Shown: positions 15,275 through 23,899, counted from the first letter of the stretch. The stretch is DNA of 34,996 bases from Candidatus Enterenecus stercoripullorum (GCA_018716015.1 DVKM01000022.1:1-34996), one strand, 5' to 3'. Translations and numbers: made by a program. Notes: generated by a model not told the origin, from the letters alone.

Positions 15275-16156
15275 TCAGATGGTTGCCTCTTGCAGCAGCC
15301 GCTCCAAGTCAGAGCGGGAGAAACGGTATATCTTATCGCAAAACTGGCACGTCAGCTCCGCGCCGCCCTGCTCCTCAATCAGGGACCTGAGCTCCGCCGG
15401 GCCGATGCTGATGAGAGCCCGGCTCACCCGCTCCCGGGAGCAGTAGCAGCGGTATTCCACCGGGGAGGTCTCCAAAATTTCCAGCTGGAAGTCTGAGAGC
15501 ACTTCCCGGAGCAGTTCCACGGGGCCGAGCCCCCGGTCCAGCTGGGCGCTTACCGCGCCCACCTTGGCAATGCCCTTTTCGATGGCCGTGATGACGCTGT
15601 CATCCGCGCTGGGCAGCAGTTGAATGAGATAGCCCCCCGCCGCCTGCACGGTCTGCTCCGGGGCGATGAGCACGCCCAGGGCGCAGGCGGTGGGAATCTG
15701 CTCGCTCTCCACAAAGTAGGCGGCGATGTCCTCGGCGATCTCGCCGCCCACCAGCTGGATCGCGCCCACATAGGGTTCCTTCAGGCCCAGGTCTTTGATC
15801 ACCGTCAGGCTGCCGTCCGGGCCCACCGCAGCGCCCACGTCCAGCTTGGCGTGGGCTTTCCGAGGCACATCCACGGCGGGGTTTTCCACATAGCCGCGCA
15901 CATTGCCCTGGCTGTCTGAGACGGCCAAAAGGGTGCCCAGCGGGCCGCTGCCCTTCACCCGCAGGGTGACGGAACCGTTGTCCTCCTTGAGCATGCTGCC
16001 CATCATGGACGCGCTCATGAGCAGCCGGCCCAGGGCGGCGGTGGCCACCGGCCAGGTATCGTGGATCTGACGGGCCCGCTCCACCAGGCCGGTGCCGGAG
16101 ATGGCCATGGCCTTGACGGGGGCGTCCTTTGCAATTGCTCTAACCAATTGATCCAT
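15275..16156 (-). CDS. hslO: Redox-regulated chaperone Hsp33
   Basis: A 293-residue holdase chaperone activated by oxidative unfolding. The C-terminal zinc switch is complete: CYC (C237, C239) and CQFC (C270, C273). The N-terminal domain starts MDQLVRAIAKDAPVKAMAISGTGLVERARQIHDTWPVATAALGR, as in the family. GGAAAGGA lies about 10 nt before the start. It is the last gene of a minus-strand operon with a methyltransferase 6 nt upstream and a YerC-like regulator. It protects proteins from oxidant stress, fitting an anaerobe. Confidence 0.96.
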   Translation of the reverse strand: MDQLVRAIAKDAPVKAMAISGTGLVERARQIHDTWPVATAALGRLLMSASMMGSMLKEDNGSVTLRVKGSGPLGTLLAVSDSQGNVRGYVENPAVDVPRKAHAKLDVGAAVGPDGSLTVIKDLGLKEPYVGAIQLVGGEIAEDIAAYFVESEQIPTACALGVLIAPEQTVQAAGGYLIQLLPSADDSVITAIEKGIAKVGAVSAQLDRGLGPVELLREVLSDFQLEILETSPVEYRCYCSRERVSRALISIGPAELRSLIEEQGGAELTCQFCDKIYRFSRSDLERLLQEATI

Positions 16157-16162
16157 AGTAAG

Positions 16163-16909
16163 TTATAGTCCTTTCCTTTCTGCGGTGAAAAAGACCCGCT
16201 CTTCCCCCCGTCGGGGCGGGGTCATGCGCAGGTTTCCATACTGTTTGATGCGGGTGAAGCCCGCCTCTTCCAGCCAGCTTTCCAGTTCCTGCATGGTGTA
16301 GGCGTACTCCTGGTGATACTCCCCGGTCCGCTGCCAGGTGCCGTCGCTCTGACGGACGAACAGGTCGATGCCATAGCCGCAGATCCGGAGGCGGGGAAAG
16401 TATTCCCCCCGCCACACGCAGTATACCTCATTTGTCTCGTCCAGATAGATCTGCCCGTCCGCACCCTCCAGGGCTTCAGGGGTCTTGACGTCAAACAGGA
16501 ACAGCCCCCCTGGCTTCAGGGCCTGGTGCACCCGGCGAAGGGCCTGGCGCAGCTGGGCGGGGCGGGTGATATAGTTCAGACTGTCCAGGCAGCACACCGC
16601 TGCGTCCACCGGCTGAAGCAGCCGCAGCTGGGAGAGATCCTGGCACAGGAAAAGAACATCCAGCCCCTGGCACTTCTGATCCGCCTGGCACAACATATCT
16701 GCCGAGCGGTCCACCGCCGTCACCTGGTAGCCCCGCTGGGCCAGCAGTTTGGCCAGGCTACCGGTGCCGCAGGCCAGCTCGGCCACAGAACGGATCTCCC
16801 CTTTGTGACGGTGGAAGTGGCGCTGGAGATAGTCTGCCCATTTCCCGTAGTGGACGTCGCCGGTGAGCTGGTCGTAATATCTGGCCAGCGTAGTGTATGC
16901 CTCCATCAC
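16163..16909 (-). CDS. Class I SAM-dependent methyltransferase
   Basis: A 248-residue Rossmann-fold methyltransferase. Motif I is VAELACGTGSLAKLLA (42-57), followed by the acidic end of strand 2 (TAVDRSADML) and motif IV VDAAVCCLDSLNYI. The substrate is unknown; small-molecule methyltransferases of this kind are common in Clostridia. Its start overlaps the stop of the upstream yerC-like gene by 4 nt, and hslO follows within 6 nt, so all three are co-translated. Confidence 0.88.
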   Translation of the reverse strand: MMEAYTTLARYYDQLTGDVHYGKWADYLQRHFHRHKGEIRSVAELACGTGSLAKLLAQRGYQVTAVDRSADMLCQADQKCQGLDVLFLCQDLSQLRLLQPVDAAVCCLDSLNYITRPAQLRQALRRVHQALKPGGLFLFDVKTPEALEGADGQIYLDETNEVYCVWRGEYFPRLRICGYGIDLFVRQSDGTWQRTGEYHQEYAYTMQELESWLEEAGFTRIKQYGNLRMTPPRRGEERVFFTAERKGL

Positions 16910-17190
16910 TTCTCCAGGCGGGGGAGCACGGCCTTATAGCCGCCCGCCCCATATTGCAGCGCCCGGTTGACCCGGCTGATGGTGGCGCTGGAGGCGCCGG
17001 TGCGCTCCAGGATGTCATTGTAGATCATGCCGGCGTCCAGCATCTGGGCCACCTCTAGGCGCTGCCCCATGGCCCGCAGCTCCGCCATGGTACACAGGTC
17101 CTGGAAGAAGGCCCGGCATTCCTCCGGGGAGGTCAGGGATAGAACGGCCTGGTAGAGCATATCAAATTGTCCCTGGTCGCTTTTTTGCAT
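16906..17190 (-). CDS. YerC/YecD-family TrpR-related regulator
   Basis: A 94-residue all-helical protein of the Trp repressor superfamily. The HTH is at about 56-78 (YNDILERTGASSATISRVNRAL), matching YerC of Bacillus. It has no obvious ligand pocket readable from sequence. It is the first gene of the operon with the methyltransferase and hslO. A good ribosome site (CGGAGGA) lies 9 nt before ATG 17190. Its target and ligand are unknown. Confidence 0.9.
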   Translation of the reverse strand: MQKSDQGQFDMLYQAVLSLTSPEECRAFFQDLCTMAELRAMGQRLEVAQMLDAGMIYNDILERTGASSATISRVNRALQYGAGGYKAVLPRLEK

Positions 17191-17284
17191 AGTTTAGTTC
17201 CTCCGATGGTTGAAATGTTCCCGGCGGGAGGAGTCCTCTGGAAGGATCCGCCGCACAGGGAAAGAAATTGGGGAATCATGTTAT

Positions 17285-17313
17285 ATTGTACTATTTTGCT
17301 TCAGGGAAGTAAA
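17285..17313 (-). promoter_or_regulatory. Promoter of the yerC-methyltransferase-hslO operon
   Basis: On the minus strand, TTTACT (17313-17308) and TACAAT (17290-17285) are 17 nt apart. The leader to ATG 17190 is about 90 nt. Between this promoter and the purA promoter (17314-17452) I see no gene or clear regulatory structure. Confidence 0.65.
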
Positions 17314-17452
17314 GAGAAAAAGGGAAGAAAATCGGAAAAAATGTCCGCAGCGGGCGGACAAAGGGGAGAACCGCCGCCAATCTGGGCGGGCCGTTCTTCT
17401 CAAAAGTGCCGGCGCGAGGGGAAAAGAAGGGGGATTTCCTCCCGGAAAAGAG

Positions 17453-17481
17453 TTGCTTTTCTCACGGGGAGCGGCTATAAT
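17453..17481 (+). promoter_or_regulatory. Sigma-A promoter of purA
   Basis: TTGCTT (17453-17458), a 17-nt spacer and TATAAT (17476-17481). The remaining leader is about 80 nt, which is too short for a typical purine riboswitch plus expression platform, and I see none. Confidence 0.8.
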
Positions 17482-17565
17482 AAAAAAGCTGCCGGGCAGC
17501 ACACAGCGGCGGAAAAGGCAAATCCGTGTAGGCGGTTGCGAATCCCGGGCCGCGGAGGTAATACA

Positions 17566-18849
17566 ATGGTTAAAGCAATCGTGGGCGCCAACTGGGGCGA
17601 CGAGGGAAAGGGCAAAATCACTGATATGCTGGCGGAGACCTCCGATGTGGTGGTCCGTTTTCAAGGGGGCGCCAACGCGGGGCACACCATCATCAACGGC
17701 TACGGCCGGTTTGCCCTGCACATTTTGCCCTCCGGCACCTTCTATCCCCATGTCACCAACATCATTGGCAACGGCGTGGCGCTGGACATCATCAAGCTGG
17801 TGGATGAGCTCAAGAGCATCACCGGCCAGGGCGTCCCAGCCCCCAACCTGATCATCTCTGAGCGGGCCCAGATTCTCATGCCCTACCATATCCTCCAGGA
17901 TTCCTATGAGGAGGAGCGCCTAGGGGGCAAGGCCTTCGGCTCCACCAAGAGCGGCATTGCCCCGTTTTATTCCGACAAATACGCCAAGACCGGTATCCAG
18001 GTGTGCGATTTGTACGACAAGTTCCGGCTGCGGGAGCGGCTGGAGCGGGCGGTGGACGTGAAGAACGTCCTGTTCGAGCACCTGTACCACAAGCCCAAGC
18101 TGGACGTGGAGCAGCTGTACGCCCAGCTGCTGGAGTACCGGGAGCTGATCCGCCCCTATGTGGGGGACGCGGTTGGCTTTCTCCACCGGGCCCTGCGGGA
18201 GGGCAAAACCGTCCTTCTGGAGGGACAGCTGGGGGCCATGAAGGACCCGGACCTGGGCATTTTCCCCATGACCACCTCCTCCCATACCTTGGCGGGCTTC
18301 GGCTGTGTGGGCGCTCCGGTGCCCCCCACCGCCATTGAGGATGTGATCTGCGTCACCAAGGCCTACTCCTCCAGCGTGGGCTCCAAGACAGAGCCCTTTG
18401 TCAGCGAGCTCACCGGCCCCGAAGGGGACGAGCTGCGCCGTCGGGGGGGTGACAAGGGCGAGTTTGGCGCCACCACAGGGCGGCCCCGCCGGGTGGGGTG
18501 GTTCGACGCGGTGGCCACTAAGTACGGCTGCATGGTGCAGGGGGCCACTCAGGTAGCGCTGACCTGCCTGGACGTGCTGGGCTACCTGGATGAGATCAAG
18601 GTGTGCGTGGGCTATGAGATCGACGGGGAGGTCACCGACCAGTTCCCCGTCACCCCCAGGTTGCTGCGGGCCAAGCCGGTGTTTGAGACCCTGCCCGGCT
18701 GGAAGAGCGATGTGCGGGGGGTCACCGACTACGATGCCCTGCCCGCCCAGGCCAAGGCCTATGTGGAGTTCCTGGAATCCAAAATCGGGGTGCCCATCAC
18801 CATTGTGTCCACCGGGCCGGAGCGCCATGAAAACGCGATACGCAAGTAA
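17566..18849 (+). CDS. purA: Adenylosuccinate synthetase
   Basis: A 427-residue enzyme making adenylosuccinate from IMP, aspartate and GTP, the first step from IMP to AMP. The P-loop-like GDEGKGK (11-17) and the catalytic H40 in GGANAGHT are at the N-terminus, and EGQLGAMKDPDLGIFPMTTSSHT and GATTGRPRRVGWFDAV follow. ATG 17566 is chosen because CGCGGAGG lies just upstream and the protein then begins MVKAIVGANWGDEGKG. The open frame further upstream contains the promoter and is not translated. It is a single-gene unit ending in a terminator. Confidence 0.97.
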   Translation: MVKAIVGANWGDEGKGKITDMLAETSDVVVRFQGGANAGHTIINGYGRFALHILPSGTFYPHVTNIIGNGVALDIIKLVDELKSITGQGVPAPNLIISERAQILMPYHILQDSYEEERLGGKAFGSTKSGIAPFYSDKYAKTGIQVCDLYDKFRLRERLERAVDVKNVLFEHLYHKPKLDVEQLYAQLLEYRELIRPYVGDAVGFLHRALREGKTVLLEGQLGAMKDPDLGIFPMTTSSHTLAGFGCVGAPVPPTAIEDVICVTKAYSSSVGSKTEPFVSELTGPEGDELRRRGGDKGEFGATTGRPRRVGWFDAVATKYGCMVQGATQVALTCLDVLGYLDEIKVCVGYEIDGEVTDQFPVTPRLLRAKPVFETLPGWKSDVRGVTDYDALPAQAKAYVEFLESKIGVPITIVSTGPERHENAIRK

Positions 18850-18858
18850 ATAAGCCTG

Positions 18859-18891
18859 ACAGGCGGTGGCAGCAATGCCGCCGCCTGTTTT
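18859..18891 (+). terminator. Intrinsic terminator of purA
   Basis: ACAGGCGG (18859-18866) and CCGCCTGT (18881-18888), with an inner GGC/GCC stem, are followed by TTTTA. It begins 10 nt after the purA stop. Confidence 0.85.
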
Positions 18892-18967
18892 ATGCTCAGA
18901 GAGACAGCTTGACGGAGCTGCGGGCATAGAATGCCGGGGGAATGGCGCGGCCATACCCCTCTTTGGC

Positions 18968-18993
18968 ACCAACGTGGGGCTCAGACATACAAT
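18968..18993 (+). promoter_or_regulatory. Candidate sporulation (sigma-K/sigma-E type) promoter
   Basis: CATACAAT (18986-18993) matches the mother-cell -10 pattern (CATAnnnT), and AC at 18968-18969 lies 16 nt upstream, as in sigma-K promoters. No sigma-A hexamer pair is visible in the 165 nt before the next gene. The match rests on few bases, so it is only suggestive. Confidence 0.5.
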
Positions 18994-19031
18994 GGGAATG
19001 GAAGAAAAGCGCGATTGCCTTTTCCATTCCC
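18994..19031. repeat. Inverted repeat at the start of the Cys-rich protein leader
   Basis: GGGAATGGAA (18994-19003) and TTCCATTCCC (19022-19031) are perfect 10-bp arms around an 18-nt centre. It lies directly after the CATACAAT box, so it would overlap the transcription start; it may be an operator or a stabilising 5' hairpin. Confidence 0.6.
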
Positions 19032-19056
19032 CCATCAACCATCGGGAGGTACGATT

Positions 19057-19893
19057 ATGGCTGAATTCATTGAGCCGGGCCCCATTTCCGATACCGCCGG
19101 TATCCGTGAGGCCGTATGCATCCACACCCGAAAGATTTACGACAGCTGCCGCGACAAGGACTGCGTGGAGGATCTGCGCCTGTATCCCACTGCCAGCTCT
19201 CAGGCGGTGATCGACCGGGCCATCAGCCTAAAGGCGGGACGGGCCGAGCTGCTGTACGCTTACATTGACGTAGAGCCTGTGAGCTTCAACCGCGGGTTCT
19301 ACACCGTAGATGTGCGCTACTTCTACCGGGTCACCGCTGACGCTTTTGTGGGCGGCGCCCGGCCGGTGTCCATCAGCGGGCTGGTGGTGTTTGACAAGCG
19401 GGCTATCCTGTTTGGTAGCGAGGGCTCCGCCAAGGTGTTCTCCTCCAACCTGTCCTGCGGGGACCTGGATTCCCAGAACCTGATGCGCACCAATTTGCCC
19501 GTGGCCGTGGTGGACGCGGTGGATCCGCTCATCCTGGGCATCAAGCTGGTGGACGCCTGCGATCCCCCCGCCCGGGACTGCTGCGACGCCTCGGATATCC
19601 CCACGGCCATCACCGGCTGTTTCCCTGGGGAGCTGTCCATGTCCGGCGAGGGCAAGCGGGTATACGTCACCCTGGGCCAGTTCTCCATCATCCGCCTGGA
19701 GCGGGAGAGCCAGCTGCTCATCCCCGCCTATGACTACTGCGTGCCCAGCAAGGAGTGCCCGGGCAGCGGGGAGGAGGATCCTTGCGCTGTCTTCCGGAAG
19801 GTGCAGTTCCCTGTGGATGAGTTCTTCCCGCCCAACACCACCCCCCAGCCGGAGAGCTATCAGGAGACCAAGAATTTCGGGGCGTGTTGCTGA
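19057..19893 (+). CDS. Cys-rich conserved clostridial protein, possible spore coat component
   Basis: A 278-residue protein with about 14 Cys, including DCC and a C-terminal ACC. It begins MAEFIEPGPISDTAGIREAV and carries IHTRKIYDSCRDKDCVEDLR, a stretch I recognise from uncharacterised proteins of spore-forming Clostridia. The middle is beta-rich (LLYAYIDVEPVSFNRGFYTVDVRYFYRVTADAF). There is no signal peptide or membrane segment. GGGAGGT (19045-19050) supports ATG 19057. The Cys content, the probable mother-cell promoter and the solitary location fit a disulfide-linked coat or exosporium protein, but no function is established to my knowledge. Confidence 0.72.
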   Translation: MAEFIEPGPISDTAGIREAVCIHTRKIYDSCRDKDCVEDLRLYPTASSQAVIDRAISLKAGRAELLYAYIDVEPVSFNRGFYTVDVRYFYRVTADAFVGGARPVSISGLVVFDKRAILFGSEGSAKVFSSNLSCGDLDSQNLMRTNLPVAVVDAVDPLILGIKLVDACDPPARDCCDASDIPTAITGCFPGELSMSGEGKRVYVTLGQFSIIRLERESQLLIPAYDYCVPSKECPGSGEEDPCAVFRKVQFPVDEFFPPNTTPQPESYQETKNFGACC

Positions 19894-20010
19894 GGTAAGG
19901 GTGAGACCCGCCCGGCCACGGGGTGCGGGCGGATGACGTAACAGGGTGCCCCATCCCTGCCTAGGCGCTGTTCCAGGTTTACGGCCTGGGCGGGGAAAGA
20001 AGCGGGGAAT

Positions 20011-20050
20011 GGCCCCGGCTGGCTCATATGCCTGCCGGGGCCTTAAATTT
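20011..20050 (+). terminator. Terminator of the Cys-rich protein gene
   Basis: GGCCCCGGC (20011-20019) and GCCGGGGCC (20034-20042) form a perfect 9-bp stem followed by TTAAATTTT. It is just before the murB promoter. Between the stop codon (19893) and this hairpin I see only GC-rich sequence with a short CCGCCC/GGGCGG repeat. Confidence 0.65.
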
Positions 20051-20080
20051 TGGAAAGCTATTCTCTTTTTCGTGGGATTC

Positions 20081-20089
20081 TGGTATAAT
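20081..20089 (+). promoter_or_regulatory. Extended -10 promoter of the murB operon
   Basis: TGGTATAAT (20081-20089) is an extended -10 element (TGn plus TATAAT). The -35 region (TTCTCT-like) is poor, which the extended -10 can offset. It lies 90 nt before the murB start. Confidence 0.7.
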
Positions 20090-20178
20090 ATCTGCGAGTG
20101 CTGCGCTACAGGCAGCGCGATTTGTCTCCGCCGGCGGCAGGCCGCAGGACGGTGACCAAACTGCCCAGGAGGCACGAC

Positions 20179-21090
20179 ATGACAAAACTGGATCAGATCG
20201 AGAACCGCCTGCGCCGGGAGTTCCCCAATCTGGAGCTGCGCCGGGGGGAACCCATGAGCCGGCACACCACCTTCCGGGTGGGCGGGCCCGCCGCCATGAT
20301 GGTGCTGCCCGGAGATGAAGAAGAGTTGCTGGGTGCGGCTCAGGCTGCACTGGACGAGGGGGTCACTCCTCTGCTTGTGGGTAACGGCTCTAACCTGCTG
20401 GTGGCCGACCGGGGTGTGGACGCCTTTGTGATCAAGACCGCCCCCCGGGTGAGCCGGGTGGAGGCGGATGGAACTACCCTGTATGCCGGGGCGGGCATCT
20501 CCCTGGCCCAGCTGGCGGCGCAGGCGGCCAAGCGCTCCCTTACGGGACTGGAATTTGCCCACGGCATCCCCGGCAGTCTGGGGGGCGGAGTGGTGATGAA
20601 CGCGGGGGCCTACGGCGGCGAGATGTGCCAGGTGATATGCCTGGTGCGGGCCGTGGATGCCCAGGGCCGGGTGCGGGAGCTGACGGGGCAGAACTGCGCC
20701 TTCTCTTACCGGCACTCTCTGTTCTCCCAGGGGGATTGGCTGATCCTGGGGGCGGCGGTGGGGCTGTCCCCGGGGGACCCCCAGGCCATCCGCGCCCGGA
20801 TGGAGGACCTGATGGGCCGGCGCAAAGAGAAGCAGCCCCTGGAGTACCCCAGCGCCGGGTCCACCTTCAAGCGGCCCCAGGGGCATTTTGCCGCGGCCCT
20901 CATTGAACAGTGCGGCCTGAAGGGGCTGAGGGTGGGGGGCGCCCAGGTGTCGGAAAAGCACGCCGGTTTCATCATCAATACCGGCGGGGCCACCTGCCGG
21001 GACATCCTGGCCCTCATCGACCAGGTCCGGGAGCGTGTGCTTCGGGAGACCGGCGTGGAGCTGGAGCCAGAAGTGAAGTACGTGAAGTAG
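20179..21090 (+). CDS. murB: UDP-N-acetylenolpyruvoylglucosamine reductase
   Basis: A 303-residue FAD enzyme reducing UDP-GlcNAc-enolpyruvate to UDP-MurNAc in peptidoglycan synthesis. It shows the PCMH-type FAD site (HTTFRVGGPA, VGNGSNLLV, GIPGSLGGGVVMNAGAYG), FSYRHS and the catalytic Ser in PSAGSTFKRP. It lacks the extra loop of the E. coli type I enzyme and is thus type II, as usual in Firmicutes. AGGAGG (20167-20172) lies 6 nt before ATG 20179; the upstream in-frame start would overlap the promoter. It leads an operon with rapZ, yvcK and whiA. Confidence 0.96.
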   Translation: MTKLDQIENRLRREFPNLELRRGEPMSRHTTFRVGGPAAMMVLPGDEEELLGAAQAALDEGVTPLLVGNGSNLLVADRGVDAFVIKTAPRVSRVEADGTTLYAGAGISLAQLAAQAAKRSLTGLEFAHGIPGSLGGGVVMNAGAYGGEMCQVICLVRAVDAQGRVRELTGQNCAFSYRHSLFSQGDWLILGAAVGLSPGDPQAIRARMEDLMGRRKEKQPLEYPSAGSTFKRPQGHFAAALIEQCGLKGLRVGGAQVSEKHAGFIINTGGATCRDILALIDQVRERVLRETGVELEPEVKYVK

Positions 21091-21102
21091 GGGGCGTGGA
21101 AC

Positions 21103-21966
21103 ATGGACTTTTTGATTGTTTCTGGACTTTCTGGCGCGGGGAAGTCCACGGTGATGTCCGTGCTGGAGGATAGCGGCTTTTTCTGTGTGGATAATCTGCC
21201 GCCGCTGCTCATCCCCAAGTTCGCCGAGTTGTGTCTGGCGGGCACCGGGACCTATGAGCGGGTGGCCATGGCCTGTGACATCCGGGGGGGCGAGAACTTC
21301 GACGGCCTGTTCGAGGCGCTGGACACCTTGCGGGAGATGCAGTTTGCCTATCAGATTCTCTTTGTGGAGGCGGACACCAAGACCATCATCAAGCGCTATC
21401 AGGAGACCCGGCGCAGCCATCCCCTGATGGCTGACGGGGTCAACCTGATCCAGGCGGTGGAGCGGGAGCGCCAGGCCATGGATCCGGTGCGGCAGCGGGC
21501 GGACTACTTCATTGACACCACCTCTCTGTCCACCAAGAAGCTGCGGGACCGGGTGCTGGAGACCTGCCTGCCGGACCGGGAGCGCCGATATGAGATGAGC
21601 ATCGCTGTGACCTCCTTCGGCTTTAAGTATGGCATTCCCCTGGAGGCAGACCTGGTGTTCGACGTGCGCTTTCTGCCCAATCCCTTCTATGTGGAGCAAC
21701 TGCGTTCTCAGACCGGCCTGGACGCCGGGGTGCGGGATTATGTGTTCAGCTACCCCCAGGCCCAGGAGTTCATGAAACACCTGACTGGCCTGGTGGATTT
21801 TCTCCTCCCCCAGTTTGTGGAGGAGGGGAAGAGCGCGTTGGTCATCGCCATTGGCTGCACCGGAGGACATCACCGCTCGGTGGCGGTTACCCACGCCCTG
21901 GCCAGGCACATCCGGGAGCTGGGCTATGCGGCCAGCGAGAACCACCGGGACATGACAAGGGGATGA
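21103..21966 (+). CDS. rapZ: RapZ/YvcJ nucleotide-binding protein
   Basis: A 287-residue P-loop protein. Walker A is GLSGAGKST (8-16); the C-terminal domain includes GFKYGIP and the hallmark GCTGGHHRSV. In E. coli RapZ is an adapter directing RNase E to the GlmZ sRNA; in Bacillus YvcJ has nucleotide-binding and a role in competence, so the function here may not involve RNA. It lies 12 nt after murB and overlaps yvcK by ATGA, the conserved Firmicutes order. Confidence 0.95.
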   Translation: MDFLIVSGLSGAGKSTVMSVLEDSGFFCVDNLPPLLIPKFAELCLAGTGTYERVAMACDIRGGENFDGLFEALDTLREMQFAYQILFVEADTKTIIKRYQETRRSHPLMADGVNLIQAVERERQAMDPVRQRADYFIDTTSLSTKKLRDRVLETCLPDRERRYEMSIAVTSFGFKYGIPLEADLVFDVRFLPNPFYVEQLRSQTGLDAGVRDYVFSYPQAQEFMKHLTGLVDFLLPQFVEEGKSALVIAIGCTGGHHRSVAVTHALARHIRELGYAASENHRDMTRG

Positions 21967-22964
21967 ACATGACGGACGAGAGGAAGAAAGGACCGGCCAT
22001 TGTGGCCCTGGGCGGCGGCAACGGCCTGTCCGCCATTCTGCGAGGGCTGAAGCTGTATACCGAGGATTTGACGGCTGTTGTCACCGTGGCCGACGACGGG
22101 GGCGGCTCCGGGGTGCTGCGGGAGGATTTGGGCATGCCCCCTCCCGGGGATATCCGCAACTGCATGGAGGCCCTGGCGGACACTGAGTCGCTGATGCAGA
22201 ATCTGCTGGCCTACCGCTTTACCGAGGGGCGGCTGGCGGGGCAGGCCTTTGGCAATCTGCTGCTGGCGGCCCTCACCGGCATCTCCGACTCCTTTGACCA
22301 GGCGGTGGCCCGTATGAGCCAGGTGCTGGCTATTACCGGCTGCATCTTACCGGTGACCAACGCCAACGTGCAGCTGGAGGCCATCTTTGAAAACGGCACC
22401 AGCGTGTGCGGAGAGTCCAAAATTTTCGCCTTCAAGAAGGCGCAGAACTGCCGCATCCACCATGTGCGCCTGCTGCCGGGAAATCCCCCCGCCCTGCCCG
22501 CAGCGGTGGAGGCCATCCGCCGGGCGGACGTCATCCTGCTGGGCCCTGGTAGCCTATACACCAGCGTGATCCCCAACCTGCTGGTGGACGGCATTTCCGA
22601 GGCCATTCAGGACAGCCGGGCTTTGAAGATCTATGTGTGCAACATCATGACCCAGGACGGGGAGACCGAGGGCATGAGCGCGGCGGACCATGTGGCCGCC
22701 CTGCTGGAGCACGGGGGCCCCGGCCTGGTGAAGATTTGCCTTTGCAACTCCGCGCCGGTGAGCGGTTCCCTGCTGGAGCGCTACTCCTTGGAGGATGCGG
22801 AACCCATGCGGGTGGACCGCCGGGAGGTGGAGCTGCTGGGGGCGGAAGTGGTGATGCGCCCCCTCACCGACGAGCGCTCCAACTACGCCCGCCACTCCGG
22901 GGTAAAGGTGGCCCAGGCGGTGATGGATCTCTACCATCAGATGGCGGACACCAAGATATTCTGA
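21963..22964 (+). CDS. yvcK: YvcK/CofD-like wall and central-carbon factor
   Basis: A 333-residue Rossmann-type protein with ALGGGNGLSAILRGLK (16-30) and VADDGGGSGVLR (42-53), shared with CofD. YvcK binds UDP-sugars and supports wall synthesis and growth on gluconeogenic carbon sources in Bacillus and Listeria. It is coupled to rapZ by a 4-nt overlap and followed by whiA after 19 nt. Confidence 0.95.
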   Translation: MNMTDERKKGPAIVALGGGNGLSAILRGLKLYTEDLTAVVTVADDGGGSGVLREDLGMPPPGDIRNCMEALADTESLMQNLLAYRFTEGRLAGQAFGNLLLAALTGISDSFDQAVARMSQVLAITGCILPVTNANVQLEAIFENGTSVCGESKIFAFKKAQNCRIHHVRLLPGNPPALPAAVEAIRRADVILLGPGSLYTSVIPNLLVDGISEAIQDSRALKIYVCNIMTQDGETEGMSAADHVAALLEHGGPGLVKICLCNSAPVSGSLLERYSLEDAEPMRVDRREVELLGAEVVMRPLTDERSNYARHSGVKVAQAVMDLYHQMADTKIF

Positions 22965-22983
22965 CAAGAGAGGGGAACTGGCC

Positions 22984-23883
22984 ATGACCTTTTCCGCCCA
23001 GGTCAAGCAGGAGCTGTGCAAGCAGCCTCTGAACCGGCGCTGCTGCGCCCAGGCGGAGGCCTACGGCATCCTGCTGTTCTGCAACACCTTTCACAGCCGC
23101 CAGGTACGGATCATCACCGAATCCCCCCAGCTCAAGCGGCGGCTGCCCGTCCTGTTTCGAAAAGCCTTTCGCCTGAACTTTGACCAGATTCCCTGGGAAG
23201 AGGAGGGGAAGGGCACCTTCCTGATCGAAGATCCGGAAAAGCTGAGGGTAATCTTTGCGGCCTTTGGCTTGGAGGCGGACAGCGCGGTGTCCATCCATGT
23301 GAATTTCGCCCATCTGGAGGAGGAACACTGTCAGGTGGCCTTTCTCCGGGGGGCGTTTCTGGCCGGCGGTTCGGTGACGGACCCCATGAAGGGCTACCAC
23401 CTGGAGCTGGCCACCTCCCACTACCATGTGGGCAGGGAGGTGCCCGCCCTGCTGCGGGAGGTGGGCTTCTCCCCCAAGGACACCACCCGGAAGGGCAACT
23501 ACATCACCTACTTCAAGCAATCTGACCACATTGAGGATTTTCTCACCAAGATCGGCGCGCCGGTGTCCGCCATGGCAGTGATGACGGCCAAGCTGGAGCG
23601 GGACCTACGGGGCAGCGTCAACCGCCGGGTGAACTGCGACGCGGCCAATCTGGACAAGGTGGTGGCCGCGGCCCAGAGCCAGATCGAGGCTATCCGCCGC
23701 CTGGAGGGAGCGGGGGTGCTGGCCACCCTGCCCGCCCGGCTCCAGGAGACTGCCCGGCTGCGCCTGGACAATCCCGAGCTCACCCTGAGCGAACTGGCCC
23801 AACTGTGCGACCCTCCGGTGAGCAAATCTGCCCTGAACCACCGGCTGCGTAGGCTGGTAGAATATGGGGAGCAGATCCGATAG
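22984..23883 (+). CDS. whiA: DNA-binding protein WhiA
   Basis: A 299-residue protein with an N-terminal LAGLIDADG-homing-endonuclease-like fold (FLRGAFLAGGSVTDPMKGYHLEL near residue 120) lacking nuclease residues, and a C-terminal HTH (LTLSELAQLCDPPVSKSALNHRLRRL). It influences sporulation septation in actinomycetes and cell division and chromosome segregation in Bacillus. GAGGGGA precedes ATG 22984. It closes the conserved rapZ-yvcK-whiA trio. Confidence 0.96.
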   Translation: MTFSAQVKQELCKQPLNRRCCAQAEAYGILLFCNTFHSRQVRIITESPQLKRRLPVLFRKAFRLNFDQIPWEEEGKGTFLIEDPEKLRVIFAAFGLEADSAVSIHVNFAHLEEEHCQVAFLRGAFLAGGSVTDPMKGYHLELATSHYHVGREVPALLREVGFSPKDTTRKGNYITYFKQSDHIEDFLTKIGAPVSAMAVMTAKLERDLRGSVNRRVNCDAANLDKVVAAAQSQIEAIRRLEGAGVLATLPARLQETARLRLDNPELTLSELAQLCDPPVSKSALNHRLRRLVEYGEQIR

Positions 23884-23899
23884 AGAAAGAGGCAAGGAT

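Noticed and set aside
17167-17565. A 133-codon N-terminal extension of purA
   Set aside because: It contains the purA promoter and ribosome site, and PurA starts at MVKAIVGANWGDEGKG.
17482-17565. Purine riboswitch before purA
   Set aside because: The leader is too short and no aptamer core or expression platform is visible.
19228-21945. A 905-codon open frame on the minus strand across the Cys-rich gene, murB and rapZ
   Set aside because: It is antisense to three confidently recognised genes, crosses terminators and promoters, has low-complexity Gly/His/Pro-rich composition and no recognisable domain. It results from high GC third positions.
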